Shown: positions 10,671 to 20,198 of the stretch, piece after piece | Layout: each line of letters starts with the position of its first letter | Numbering within the stretch: position 1 is the first letter of the stretch | Source: Trichosphaerium sp. ATCC 40318 | Taxonomy: Eukaryota > Discosea > Flabellinia > Trichosidae | Direction of reading: 5' to 3' | DNA: 31,406 nucleotides | Assembly: GCA_038496445.1 (NCBI GenBank) | Contig: JALMLS010000592.1 | Location: 1 to 31,406, forward strand | Notes under the pieces: generated by a model | Seen by the model: only the letters and a program-made list of their open reading frames with translations | Database searches by the model: none | What the model was told of the DNA's origin: nothing | Translations under genes and position numbers: made by a program

Positions 10671-11450
10671 CATTTCTTGTAGAGCAGGTATTCTGTGACT
10701 TTTAGTAATGTCCATGTCCTTAAGGTATACCTTAGGTGTTATAAACTCGATTAGCATTTCTACACCAAAATGAGTGTTTTAATGCTAGAAGAGTAGTTGG
10801 AGCTCACTAAGAACTTGAACTGAGTTTGAATGTGACAACTACTGGAGTTGCTACATATTCTTGACCCAGTCAATACCTCGATTAACTTTATTACACTCAT
10901 TGTTGGTGTTGTAATGTTAAAAGAGCACATCAAGCATGATGCTATGTTATGAAGGTTGTAGACTATGTGATGAAAGCAACACACATCATTTCTACACTCC
11001 AAACGAGCGTTCTAATGCTAGAAAAGAACATGCGGTTTGGTACACATTTAGTTGTTGCCCACTCAGGGCTTCAACTCATGTTGTATTGAACTGTTTGCCA
11101 CTCAGGGCTACAAGCTCAATTTTCAACATGTTTAATGGACAATGACTCGATCGACATCTCTTTATCAATCTGTCATTTCATTTGACAGAGATAAGATGAA
11201 GGAGGAGTACAGGTGTCCATGTTGTACAATAAACATTGATCCATTCAGGACAATATTGTATTGTGACAATGTCTGTGTTCTAATGATACAAAGCACTTGA
11301 GAGTATTTTGTGTCACTAACATCACACACTATTGAAGTGGTTGTGTTGCTGTATCTTTGAGAGTACAGTCTCATAGCCCAAGAACTCGATTAACATTTCT
11401 ACGCTCTGTACAAAAACGTGCGGTATAATGATAGAAGAGAACTCTTCATT
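10671..11450. repeat. decayed dispersed/tandem repeat field
   Basis: A diverged motif, roughly ACTCGATTAACATTTCTAC followed some 15-25 bases later by GTTYTAATGCTAGAAGAG, recurs at about 10745, 10875, 10985, 11143 (first half only) and 11385. Spacing is irregular (110 to 240 bp) and copies differ by several substitutions, so this looks like an old tandem array broken up by mutation. No coding capacity. Confidence 0.6.
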
Positions 11451-12791
11451 CTGGGAGTGAACACAATATTAAAGCTGCAATTACCACACAACAACCAACT
11501 AGCATTGTCATCAGTGGATATACTAAGAGATGAGTTTAACTCGTCCTTTTCTATCACATAAGAAAGCTAGAGTAGCCATACTCGTGGTTTTTGTGTGTGT
11601 AAGCGCAACTAATGCTCATGTCTACTTTCCAGTTGGAAGTAAGAGGCTGGCATAGCAAAGAGGAATTACAGCCATGTGCTCAAAACGCTCAAAAACTCAA
11701 TAGAACCACATGTTTGGGCCAAAAGTGTCTTTTCTTGCGATAGAAGAATACATGCTACCCCTTTTCGTTATGCCTTGATAAACAGTGTTCTGTAGTTACA
11801 AAACATTATCATCACCTCAGACGAAAGGTTGTGTTGGAGCCAGAAGTTGATTACCACTGCCTATGTTGCTATGTTTATTACACATGTTTCATAGGGGCTT
11901 ACGTGGTAGAAGACGACAGCATCCTAGGTCCTCGTGCTTACCGTCACACTTGAGCGCACTCCAGTATTTTGGGAGTGTTGCTTGGGCGTGATAGTCAGTC
12001 ACCATAAATGTGCTACACGATGGGCGGAACCCATGGTCACCGTGCACTCCCTGTGGGCTTGTTCATCGGGTACAACAAAAGGGCTTTCAGACGTCACGCT
12101 TAGCTGCATTTTCTTCAAATGCATTTGCATTCGACTGATTCTTTTTTGTTTTCTCGATTGTGCCAAGGGAAAGAGATGCGATTTCTGCAGGCGCATTTCA
12201 CTCAAATTTTTTCCTTGTCCTTCCGCGCAGGTAAATCGCCTAGCGTTTATGGGGGAATCTGATTTGGTTTATGCCTCATAGTCTCTTCTCCATTTACGCC
12301 TCCATTAGGCTACACGGTTGTAAGACTGCGAATTTATTGAGTTTTCACGCAACACACTACACTCAACACATTCTTATAACTCTGAATAGGCAGGTATTGT
12401 ACGTTACAATAATTTTTTATTTTTATTTTTTTTTCTACAGTACAGCCGGCGACAAAAATCACGTGAAGGTACAACAAGACTGTTTTTTTTTTTGTAATAT
12501 TGGGCTTTATTAATAAATTACAGGTTAAAAAACCAGTTGAGAGTATTTAAACCATATATAAAGGGAAGACAGCCCGTTCCTCACCACAATGACCCAAACT
12601 GACTATGCGAAAGGAAATCTCCACCTTTTTTGCCTAGCCGTTCATGGTACTGTACCTTCCGCTGTTTGAATCAACAACCAACGCCTACACATAACACGTT
12701 AACTACAAACAAAAAAAAAAAACACCAAAAAAAGTTGCAACAAAAAGTGGCGATTTTGCATGTCACCAAGACATTTATTGTCTTGAATAAA
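11451..12791. other. non-genic stretch, nothing assigned
   Basis: No gene can be supported. The segment 11880-12330 is richer in G+C than its surroundings and holds frames on both strands (115 codons at 11934-12281 on +, 68 codons on -), but neither has motifs, repeats or splice-compatible neighbours. 12400-12530 is T-rich with one CACGTGA (12460). The 3' end of the TPM/RING gene closes the stretch. Confidence 0.45.
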
Positions 12792-14107
12792 CTACCAACT
12801 ACTCCCACCACCACCGCCTCCTGACAAACTACCTCCACCAAATACACGGCCATTAGATCCACCAGTACCTGAATAGCTTTTGCTATTTGTTGGCTTTGGT
12901 TTTGGCTTGCTGTCTTGTACAATTTGGTGCTCTGCAAAAGAGAACTTTTTCTTCTTTTGGAACCATTGCTTTTTCCGACTTCTATGGTCGAGGTACTCAT
13001 TAAACAATGATGCAGTTGCAGAAGTCTTAAGAAGTCTAAAAACAAGTGAGTTATTGTAGAAGACTGCATACAACTTTACCCGCTATTCCTTGCTACTCTG
13101 TCTAAAACGTATTGTATTTCTTCATCAGATACATGACGTTTGTGTTTATTTTCCACTATTAACACAGCGTCTGATGTTAGATATTTACAAACAGGACAGA
13201 GTTTAGGCATCTACAACAGCACAAATTAATTCAAATCTGAGCAACTAAAACGTTTTAAAAGTCATACTTCAGGCTCCTTTTTCTGGAAAAAGAAAATCAA
13301 TCGCTCTGCATTAGTATACTCCTAATTTAAATAAAACGTGAATAAAACATCAAAGTAACAGAAAGTAGAAAAAAATAAGAAAAGTTCAAGTTGTTTTTTT
13401 TGAGTGAATGCAATGTTGATTGTACTCTATAGCATAATGGGTGAAATCTATGACCACAAGGTAAAACAGTTCCTGGATTTTTTTCCGTTGTTGGAACAAA
13501 GCAACCCATGCACATATTAGGATCTATTGAATTGTTTTCAACCATCATGTCCAGTACACCCAGGTCTTTCATCATTTCTTCTACTCGTTGCTTTTGACCT
13601 TTTATTGGAGTGTTCAATAACACAAACCTATTGATAGTATTATAAGGCAGTAAAACATGAAGAAAATGTAACGTACAACAGGAAAAGAAACAGATAAAAA
13701 TATTTGGACCACAAACAGCTCCATATGAAAGCTAACAACGTTGCTATCAAACTCTTTGGTTTTCTCTTTCCACGCAAAGTGTCATCTACAAGTTGGGTGA
13801 TCCCTACAAGAGCTTGATCATAATCTCCTAAATGTACCAATAAGATGAAGGTATACAAGATAACATTGGTTTTGGATTCCAAGATAAAGTGTCTTACCAT
13901 CTCTCAAGTAAGGTTTTATTTCATTAATAATATTCACACATTCTTTATCCGTTAGAATATGTTTAATATCTCTACCAGTTGAGATGAACGCTGTCCTATC
14001 ATTTTTGGACAAGAAAACCATAACACCAGAGTTGCAATCTTTGAACCCTAAGCCCCATAGATCATGTAGTTCAGTAAGATATCATTCGGATTAGAAACCC
14101 ACGATTG
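12792..14107 (-). CDS. TPM-domain membrane protein with RING-H2 finger
   Basis: Six exons, stop TAG at 12792-12794. The first gives WGLGFKDCNSG, MVFLSKNDRTAFISTG, ILTDKECVNII, then DGDYDQALVGITQLVDD. This is the C-terminal two thirds of a TPM (DUF477, YgcG/TLP18.3/MOLO-1) domain: WGiG, NNGVllllskxdR, G..le..LtD, gdy..al. Then a hydrophobic segment of 25-30 residues (SLIATLLAFIW... FLFLLFVLL), likely transmembrane. Then a RING-H2 finger: MCMGC, LPCGHRFHPLC and, two exons later, CPVC. RING-H2 implies E3 ubiquitin ligase activity at a membrane. The tail is Lys-rich, then GGGSLSGGGGGSSW, the Gly-rich ending with terminal Trp common in TPM proteins. The 5' end is uncertain: the first third of the TPM domain and any signal peptide are missing, and the neighbour's stop lies only bases upstream. 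The first ATG in the TPM frame is at 14019-14021; MQSWVSNPND near 14105 is in a different frame. Confidence 0.8.
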
Positions 14108-14111
14108 CATA

Positions 14112-14873
14112 TTACGACATCCATTCCTGTAAGGGTCCTAACGCCAGAACAAACTGGTTTAGTACGTCCATAGTAATAGTCATACGTACTGATATTGGAT
14201 TAGGAACATCTTGAGGCTCCCAGTATTCTTGAGGTGGCTCTCTTTTGTTGTTTGTACTGTGATCACTATTATCAGTCTTTGAATCTTCAACATCTGCTTC
14301 TGTCTTATCATCGTTTTCTAGTTTGCCACGTGATTCATCACGTGATACGTTATCATGTTTTGGGTGAACGTGTTCTCGTTTCTCCATGAGGTGGATGACA
14401 TCCTGTCCTATATTTACAGCACCACCATCAGGAACTAACCTCTTTACATAACCAACGCCGTCAGACAAGATATAAAATTCTCTTCCATCTTTGTTTTTTA
14501 CAGTTGCCAGTATGATACCGCTTTGAAAGCAGTGTTCACCATCCTCAAGGCACTCCTCATCATAATGAATAGTACCCTCTTGTTCGTCCCATCCCAGTCG
14601 AGGCACTTGGAGTTTTTTAACAGGTTCAGGAGTCGAACTGTCGTTATTCTCATCATTTGACGTGTTGTACGCGTTTGTACTGTAATTTCGTACATTTAGA
14701 GGTAATAAAAATAGCTTAGCTGGTATTTTAGTTGCTGTCTTATTTTTGGTTGTTTGACGCCAATTCACATATGATCGCACAGATTTGGTAGTGTTTTGGG
14801 TAAAAACACTTGTTCTTGCTTGTCTTGTTCTAAAAGCTTGGGAAAGCAACCGCTTTGCGTTTATATTAAGCAT
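14112..14873 (-). CDS. predicted mitochondrial protein, lipoyl-like segment
   Basis: Single-exon gene of 253 codons, ATG 14871-14873. The first ~70 residues are rich in Arg, Ser, Thr and Asn with almost no acids (LLSQAFRTRQARTSVF, then FLLPLNVRNYSTN), a typical mitochondrial targeting sequence. Residues ~100-160 read EDGEHCFQSGIILATV, then GVGYVKRLVPDGGAVNIGQD and VIHLME. This follows the half-barrel repeat of biotinyl/lipoyl domains (G..V..G..L..v then GxVkxilv.xGxxVxxGqxl..ie). The modified Lys is not in the canonical position, so a lipoyl-like fold without cofactor is the cautious reading. Residues ~165-215 are an acidic, disordered linker; the last ~30 (ISVRMTITMDVLNQFVLALG) are unrecognised. 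The next gene begins a few bases after its stop, so the two may share a transcript or overlap in UTRs. Exact function unknown. Confidence 0.72.
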   Translation of the reverse strand: MLNINAKRLLSQAFRTRQARTSVFTQNTTKSVRSYVNWRQTTKNKTATKIPAKLFLLPLNVRNYSTNAYNTSNDENNDSSTPEPVKKLQVPRLGWDEQEGTIHYDEECLEDGEHCFQSGIILATVKNKDGREFYILSDGVGYVKRLVPDGGAVNIGQDVIHLMEKREHVHPKHDNVSRDESRGKLENDDKTEADVEDSKTDNSDHSTNNKREPPQEYWEPQDVPNPISVRMTITMDVLNQFVLALGPLQEWMS

Positions 14874-15340
14874 TTACTAGTGTATAAACAACGTTACGTA
14901 CCGTTGCCATTTCCTAGAGTTTCATAGAACTTGACTTTGTTTAGTTTATTTGATTAAGTTACCCCTCACACACAGGCACAGAATTATTTCGTGAATGTGC
15001 ACGCGACAAATGCCTCAGCGTAATACTAGGAGCCTGCGAAATATTCGCAATGGATTGACCGAAATATACGAGTACACCAAGCACATTCAACCTCATTGCA
15101 CTCCCAGTCGAAATTATAGTGTATTCGAAAACGCGGGACTTACACACTCCGTGCAGCCCAAACATGTCATTTCATGCGAGATGTTGTACATAATCACGTA
15201 GGATATGGTTTAATCTGGGTTGTTACGATTCTATTCAAGTGTTGTGGGTAGTCCTTTACTACAGAATACGGCCATCAGTTTGAGTTGCCTTCACCTATTC
15301 TTTCTAACAGTCATGTTCGCTTTCTAAAATATTTCTTTAG
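14874..15340. other. intergenic, no gene seen
   Basis: Separates the mitochondrial-type gene (minus) from an LRR fragment (plus). Open frames at about 14960-15200 on both strands mirror each other and lack motifs. A pyrimidine-rich 3' splice site ends at 15340 and feeds the LRR exon, so an upstream exon may once have lain here; none is recognisable. Confidence 0.4.
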
Positions 15341-15573
15341 GTCACTTACATGTGACAGATGAAGGTATTAAGGAATTGGCAGGAGTGTATACTATCAATT
15401 TGAGTAATTGCAAGTCAATAACAGATGAGGGTATAAAGGCTTTAGCAGGTGCTCATTCAGTTGATTTATCGTCTTGTAAGTCTGTTACAGACTTGGGTGT
15501 TTTGGCACTTATTGGAGTGCAGAAAGACAATATGTTAGAGGTGTCCAGAATTAACCAAGGAGGCCTGTTGTAG
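15341..15573 (+). pseudogene. LRR gene fragment
   Basis: Exon-like piece behind the acceptor TTCTTTAG, ending at TAG 15571-15573. It encodes about 2.5 leucine-rich repeats of the same type as the gene at 22750-24038: VTDEGIKELAGVYTINLS, SITDEGIKALAGAHSVDLS, then VTDLGVLALIGV, after which the repeat pattern is lost. No F-box part and no start codon of its own are visible. Most simply a truncated relative of the complete LRR gene 7.4 kb away; a short expressed protein cannot be ruled out. Confidence 0.6.
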
Positions 15574-16033
15574 CGCTAATGTTCAGAAAGACACAAACCA
15601 AATAAAAATATCATGGAGAGCTTAAGAGTGTCTGTTGTTGCGCTTATTCTGATGTAACTGAGTTTCATTCGACATTGAAAGAACATACACTACTTCGAGG
15701 TTTTTCATGTTTACTATCACAAGGTTGGCTCACTGACCATAACCGTCGCTAATCGTTGCTTACATGACCATATAACTGTTAATGAGTCCACAAACAATGT
15801 TCTAGTCTTGTAGGCGACACCTATGCACCAGGTACCAAGGCCGCTAGTAGTTAATAAACAGAATTTGAAGCAAAGTTCTAATTGCACCATGTGCTTGCCA
15901 GTAGGAAATAGCCTTTAAAATCTTCCTCAATGTTCATATTCTTCATTACTAGTTTTATAAATGTTATTAGTGAAGATATATTCTATGAATGTACAGTGTG
16001 AGCAAGTGTTATTAAAATAATACTGTTTTATTG
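15574..16033. other. intergenic, 3' flanks
   Basis: Between the LRR fragment and the 3' end of the F-box gene. 15574-15660 has faint resemblance to the preceding LRR exon (a second GTTCAGAAAGACAC-like string) and may be decayed LRR sequence. Nothing else assigned. Confidence 0.35.
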
Positions 16034-16963
16034 CTATTCTTTATACATTGTAAGATCTACAACATTGCTTGTAACTTTCGAACAATGTCCATAAACAGAA
16101 GTACAATATCCGTTGCCTGATTCCTTTTCAGTAGTGACTTGGGCGAATACTTGAAGAGGAAACACATTTGGTGTTTTATTACAGGCAACAAACAGTTCGT
16201 AGAATCTAGTTTGAAGAGATAACGCACCAGGAGGTAGTACAGGTTGTGGAGTAATAAATTTGTGAATCGTATATCTCAGTCTTAAACCTGAGTCAAAAAG
16301 TAATGGTATCTTAAAAGTATACCTATCTTCCGGCCTCAGTCTGATAAGTTTATTCTCATGAAACAACGAATCAGTATTTCCCCTCCTGTAGTTGTTAAGA
16401 AACCCATTAGGGTCAGTGATAAGAGGTTTCCAAACATGGATAATGTTACTGCGTTCAATGGCGTCCTGTCTTTTGTTTCCACAGCCAAGATGAACTTTCT
16501 CTGTTGTGGTACCAACATTCTCGAGTGTGATAGTGAGTGTTACTGTTTGTCCTTTCCGAACATATTTCTTGTCACAGCTCAGAACTGCGATGATATTTGG
16601 ACGAAGCTTGTTTCGATAATTTTCTTTCCACGTGACTGCACTGAGGTTATACAAAGTCTTTACCTTTACAAGCCCAAACGACTTTTGTTTTTTTAAGAGA
16701 CTTGTGAGTTGTTTGTGGACAGCAGACTCCACTTTTTCGCCATCACGGCCCCATTTCTGATGGTACAAATGTCGATAAATGTAATCTGAGTCATTTCGTA
16801 TTATTTCGCATAGATAATGGTTTGATTGTTGTAATGAAGCCAAATCTTGCCATGTTAGGTTGTTACTTATCACAATAGATAATAGTATCTCGACTGGAAG
16901 CGAAAACAAGTCAGTTACTTTTGTGCTTAACGTATCAGCACACGTGATCCGTTTCGATGTCAT
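16034..16963 (-). CDS. F-box protein with beta-rich C-terminal domain
   Basis: One uninterrupted exon of 309 codons, ATG 16961-16963; unusual here, where most genes are heavily split. Residues ~17-70 form an F-box: LFSLPVEILLSIV, then NNLTWQDLASLQQSNHYLC and IYRHLYHQKWG. F-box proteins hand substrates to SCF (Skp1-Cullin-F-box) ubiquitin ligases. Residues ~125-300 are predicted mostly beta strand, starting NIIAVLSCDKKYVRKGQTV then LTITLENVGTTTEKVHLG. That opening resembles Ig-like or BsuPI/arrestin-type sandwich domains (stimulus, G-Q-x-V, then LTLxNxG), the likely substrate-binding part. The fold is inferred from strand pattern; no family match can be claimed. CACGTGATC at 16941-16949 lies just inside the start of the coding region. 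Confidence 0.8.
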   Translation of the reverse strand: MTSKRITCADTLSTKVTDLFSLPVEILLSIVISNNLTWQDLASLQQSNHYLCEIIRNDSDYIYRHLYHQKWGRDGEKVESAVHKQLTSLLKKQKSFGLVKVKTLYNLSAVTWKENYRNKLRPNIIAVLSCDKKYVRKGQTVTLTITLENVGTTTEKVHLGCGNKRQDAIERSNIIHVWKPLITDPNGFLNNYRRGNTDSLFHENKLIRLRPEDRYTFKIPLLFDSGLRLRYTIHKFITPQPVLPPGALSLQTRFYELFVACNKTPNVFPLQVFAQVTTEKESGNGYCTSVYGHCSKVTSNVVDLTMYKE

Positions 16964-17382
16964 TGGACGTTGGGATACATTTTTTATTGGTCAATTTGTT
17001 TACACTAACCCTTACTTATTTCTGCCTGTACTACCAATGCATTAAGGTTACAACAGAAGCGAATAATATATCATTACACTGTGCTCTATTAAGGTTGCAT
17101 TAACTCCATACTTTTGGTGCTAGCACGTTTATGTCGGGATGTTGACTCACCCCGCTACCGAAACTGATAAGAACCTATTGAGTATCCATGCCTATCAGCC
17201 TACTACGAACCAAAAAGGCGCTTGTGTCAAGCTACACTCTGTCCTAGTCTTCCTGTACCTAGATTGACGTTAAGTTTTTAAACTGTTGCTTTATGATGGT
17301 ATGATATAAACGTTTATTAATTGGCTAAGGCACAAGATCTGAAGTAAGGTACAATGTAGCAATACCAAGTACTGCTTTACGT
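16964..17382. other. intergenic, F-box promoter region
   Basis: Contains ATTGGTCAAT at about 16985 (a CCAAT box on the F-box gene's strand), some 25 bases upstream of its start codon. The remainder is featureless and leads to the stop of UBL copy 2. Confidence 0.4.
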
Positions 17383-19475
17383 TTAAGAGAAACAGAATTG
17401 TTTATCTTTTGCACGAAAATACTCTTGCACAAAGTCTTCTTTGATACTTCCACAAAAGAAGATATTACAGTTCATCTCTTGGCATATTGTTCGAAATAAA
17501 TGAGATACTTTGTAGTGACTGTTGTAGAGCTGAACCAACTTTATCTCTGGATACCACCTCAGAAACTTTGAAAAAATCCTGAGTTGATGTGGCTGGTCGT
17601 CTTCTTTTAGCAAAACAGATGCACTTACTTTGTCGTGTATGAGACAAATAAGGCTATTTTGAATTGTGGTCTTGGGTACAAAACAAACATAGATCCGTTG
17701 CGGTGTTATTGAAGCTCTTGGCAACTGCTTCTCAATGTATGACATATCCTTGTGGTATGTCTTGATTGTCTTTATATTGTTTCTTTCTCTTGATAGTTGT
17801 TGTAAAAGACGTTGAGCATCCGCTTTACACATGAATCTGATATCAATCTCTTTGACATGTTTCAGCTTGTTATGGTCTGGAAGACCTTCTCTTTCAATCA
17901 GACTGACAGCACTGTAATATTGAATATTTGATTTTACAGAATCATATAGAAACTGGCATGCTGTTAATAGGCACTTTGTTGAAACACAGTCGAGATGTTC
18001 CAATATGAGTGTGATTATTTCTAAGAATTGTAAACAACAAAACAGTTTGTTGATACAAAAGATCTCTGTTGAAGATGTGGCAAAGATGTACCTGGAGGCA
18101 TCATTGAAATCTTGTCTGTTGTATTTTCAGGGTCCACATTAATTATTGTTTTGGGACGCTTGAGTTGTATCTCGAGGTCAAAATCACTTTCCATAAAACC
18201 TGAAAAAAATATTGCAACACTTTTTGGTGTTAAATCAACAACGCTTGTCACTCCTTCCCTTACAAATTCATTCCAAACGGTCATATATTCCATTTTAGAT
18301 ATGACTTTGTTCCTGTTTATTAATCCCTTAACAAAAAAATTAGAGTAAAACTAGCAAGAACGTCCAATAAATAATTATACAGGTATTCTTGAGTTTTTTT
18401 TTGAAAGGTTTCTTCAATATTGCTATCAAGTTTATCAAGTTGTGCTTGCCTCCATGGATGTTAGAACTCCCGTTTTACCATTTTCAAATCTGCCAATGAT
18501 AAGTATGGGATATTCATTAAACTTGGGAAGCCCAACTCTTGTAACGTCAGGAATGTAAATCGATACCCAATACATATTTGAAAGAGTTGAGTGTTCTTTG
18601 AGTTCTTTGGAGCACAATACTTTTCTATTTTTATGTCAGGTAAGCTGGAATGAAATGAAATATACATCCAAAACATATACATACTCGCTTTGGTCACATG
18701 TGGGATCACTTGTGTAGATATAAATCGCAAAATTGAAGTATGTTTTGGTTGGATTGTTCAGAGAACAAAAAATATTAGGTTCTGTTTGCCCACCATCTTT
18801 CACATGTTGTATATTTTGTTGTATATGTATGTCATTTCTATCATCAGTATAAGGTTGAATAGCCTGAAGTAAGCTATAAATCAGTGCGGTTCTAGCGTTA
18901 CAATCGGGCTCAGTGCTAACAAACAAAGGTACTTAGATTGTTAGGTGTTCTTTTTTTGAACAACAAAGTACCTTAGCCCTTGTACCACTGATGAAACAGG
19001 ACTCTTCTCTGCCTTTAGTATAACTTCACAATCATATGTTATACCAAGTATTTCATAGGGGAGCACTTCATCCTTCACAGCCTGTTAGTTACAATTTTTT
19101 TATGATATTGTTGTTTTGAAAAAAAAATTTCCGGCGCTTTCGTTAAGCGTATTTTGGATTTTGAAACTTTTTTCTTGTTTACTGGTTTTGACCCTCATAG
19201 CGTACGTTGGTGTACTCCGAGTAATCAAGTGAAGGATAACGTTGTAAATGTGGTTTAACCCCTGTCACTTTATATACAGCCTGTTTGAGTTGAATTACTG
19301 TACCATACGTTGATGTACGTATTCTGTACGTTTCTTTCTTGAATTTGACGCGAAACGATATTTTTAGCTGTTGTGTGTTGTCACTTGCGCCAGAAGACTG
19401 ATTCCAATGAGTGTGCTCCATAAAAGATGTTGAAAGTAATTGTTGTGGCTCAAAATGTCTCGTTGTGTCCTTCAT
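17383..19475 (-). CDS. UBL-domain protein, copy 2, family unrecognised
   Basis: About 560 residues over seven coding blocks. The start at 19473-19475 adds 18 residues (MKDTTRHFEPQQLLSTSF) before the ATG equivalent to copy 1. Exon 1 and exon 2 form a ubiquitin-like domain: VKFKKETYRIR, TVIQLKQAV, TGVKPHLQRYPSL, VLPYEILGITYDCEVIL. The rest matches nothing I know: an exon with YIYTSDPTCDQSE, a beta-rich block (YWVSIYIPDVTRVGLP, YPILIIGRFENG), a coiled or helical block (LDKLDSNIEETFQKKTQEYL), WNEFVREGVTSVVDLTP with IQLKRPKTIINVDPEN, and the 206-codon last exon with DIRFMCKADAQRLLQQLSRE and IKLVQLYNSHYKVSHLFRTI. Between the YPILIIGRF and LDKLD blocks the frame is interrupted (TGA at 18435-18437) unless a 34-nt GT...AG intron is removed. 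The last exon vaguely recalls the end of CHAT/caspase-like folds, without the catalytic Cys. Function unknown; the UBL suggests proteasome- or ubiquitin-linked roles. Confidence 0.65.
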
Positions 19476-20198
19476 AGTATGACTTACGTACCTTAAGTTA
19501 TAACAAACTTTTCAATGTCAGTTTCAACAGAACAGACCACGGAAGATGATCTCAGTATTTACTACCGGACGTACTATGAATGTAGCCTTAGTGATTTTCA
19601 CACTTACAAATCCGGCGTCCAGTTTCTTTGGCAAACATTTATGATTGAAAGAATACTGAATTTGGGTGGATAACCCGTTGGTATTTGTGGCCCATAGCTT
19701 ATTAAATGCTTATACCACTCTAACAAAATTGTGTGTCACTTGTGCCAAAGCTAATCATTGCACGGTTAATGATTAAACTTTAAGGGAGACTAACATTTCT
19801 CTAAAGTTACCTTGGCAGTAGTTTCGACAATCACGAGTTTTAGAAAAATTACCATTCTGTTAACGGCAAACGCAAAACAGCCGTCGATCCTAATCAGGCT
19901 TAACTGCTACAAAGTTGTATATTTCGTAGAGGAGGTAGGTGCTGCGACCGCTTCTACGTAACATTGGAAAGGAAAGAAGAATGAAGGAGACATTTCTTAT
20001 CAAGCAATTTCAGTAACAATAAAGTTGACAAAATTTCCCTAATAGTGTCGTATTAGATGAACTTCAGAAGCGTATCTACGTCCGATATTTATGTATTTTT
20101 GCTGGATCCAGACGGTTTAATCTTGGGCATAACGGTACAGTCATAGTATACATAAAAAAATTGGGTCTTATTCAGTCCACTACACTTAACACGTGATA
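19476..20198. other. divergent intergenic region
   Basis: 722 bases between two divergently transcribed genes (UBL copy 2 on -, sulfatase on +), so promoters for both should lie here. No long open frame. CACGTGATA at 20190-20198 directly abuts the sulfatase ATG. No other element recognised. Confidence 0.45.

Noticed and set aside
11934-12281. 115-codon frame in a more GC-rich segment
   Set aside because: No domain, no signal peptide, no intron partners; the opposite strand is equally open, as expected from composition.
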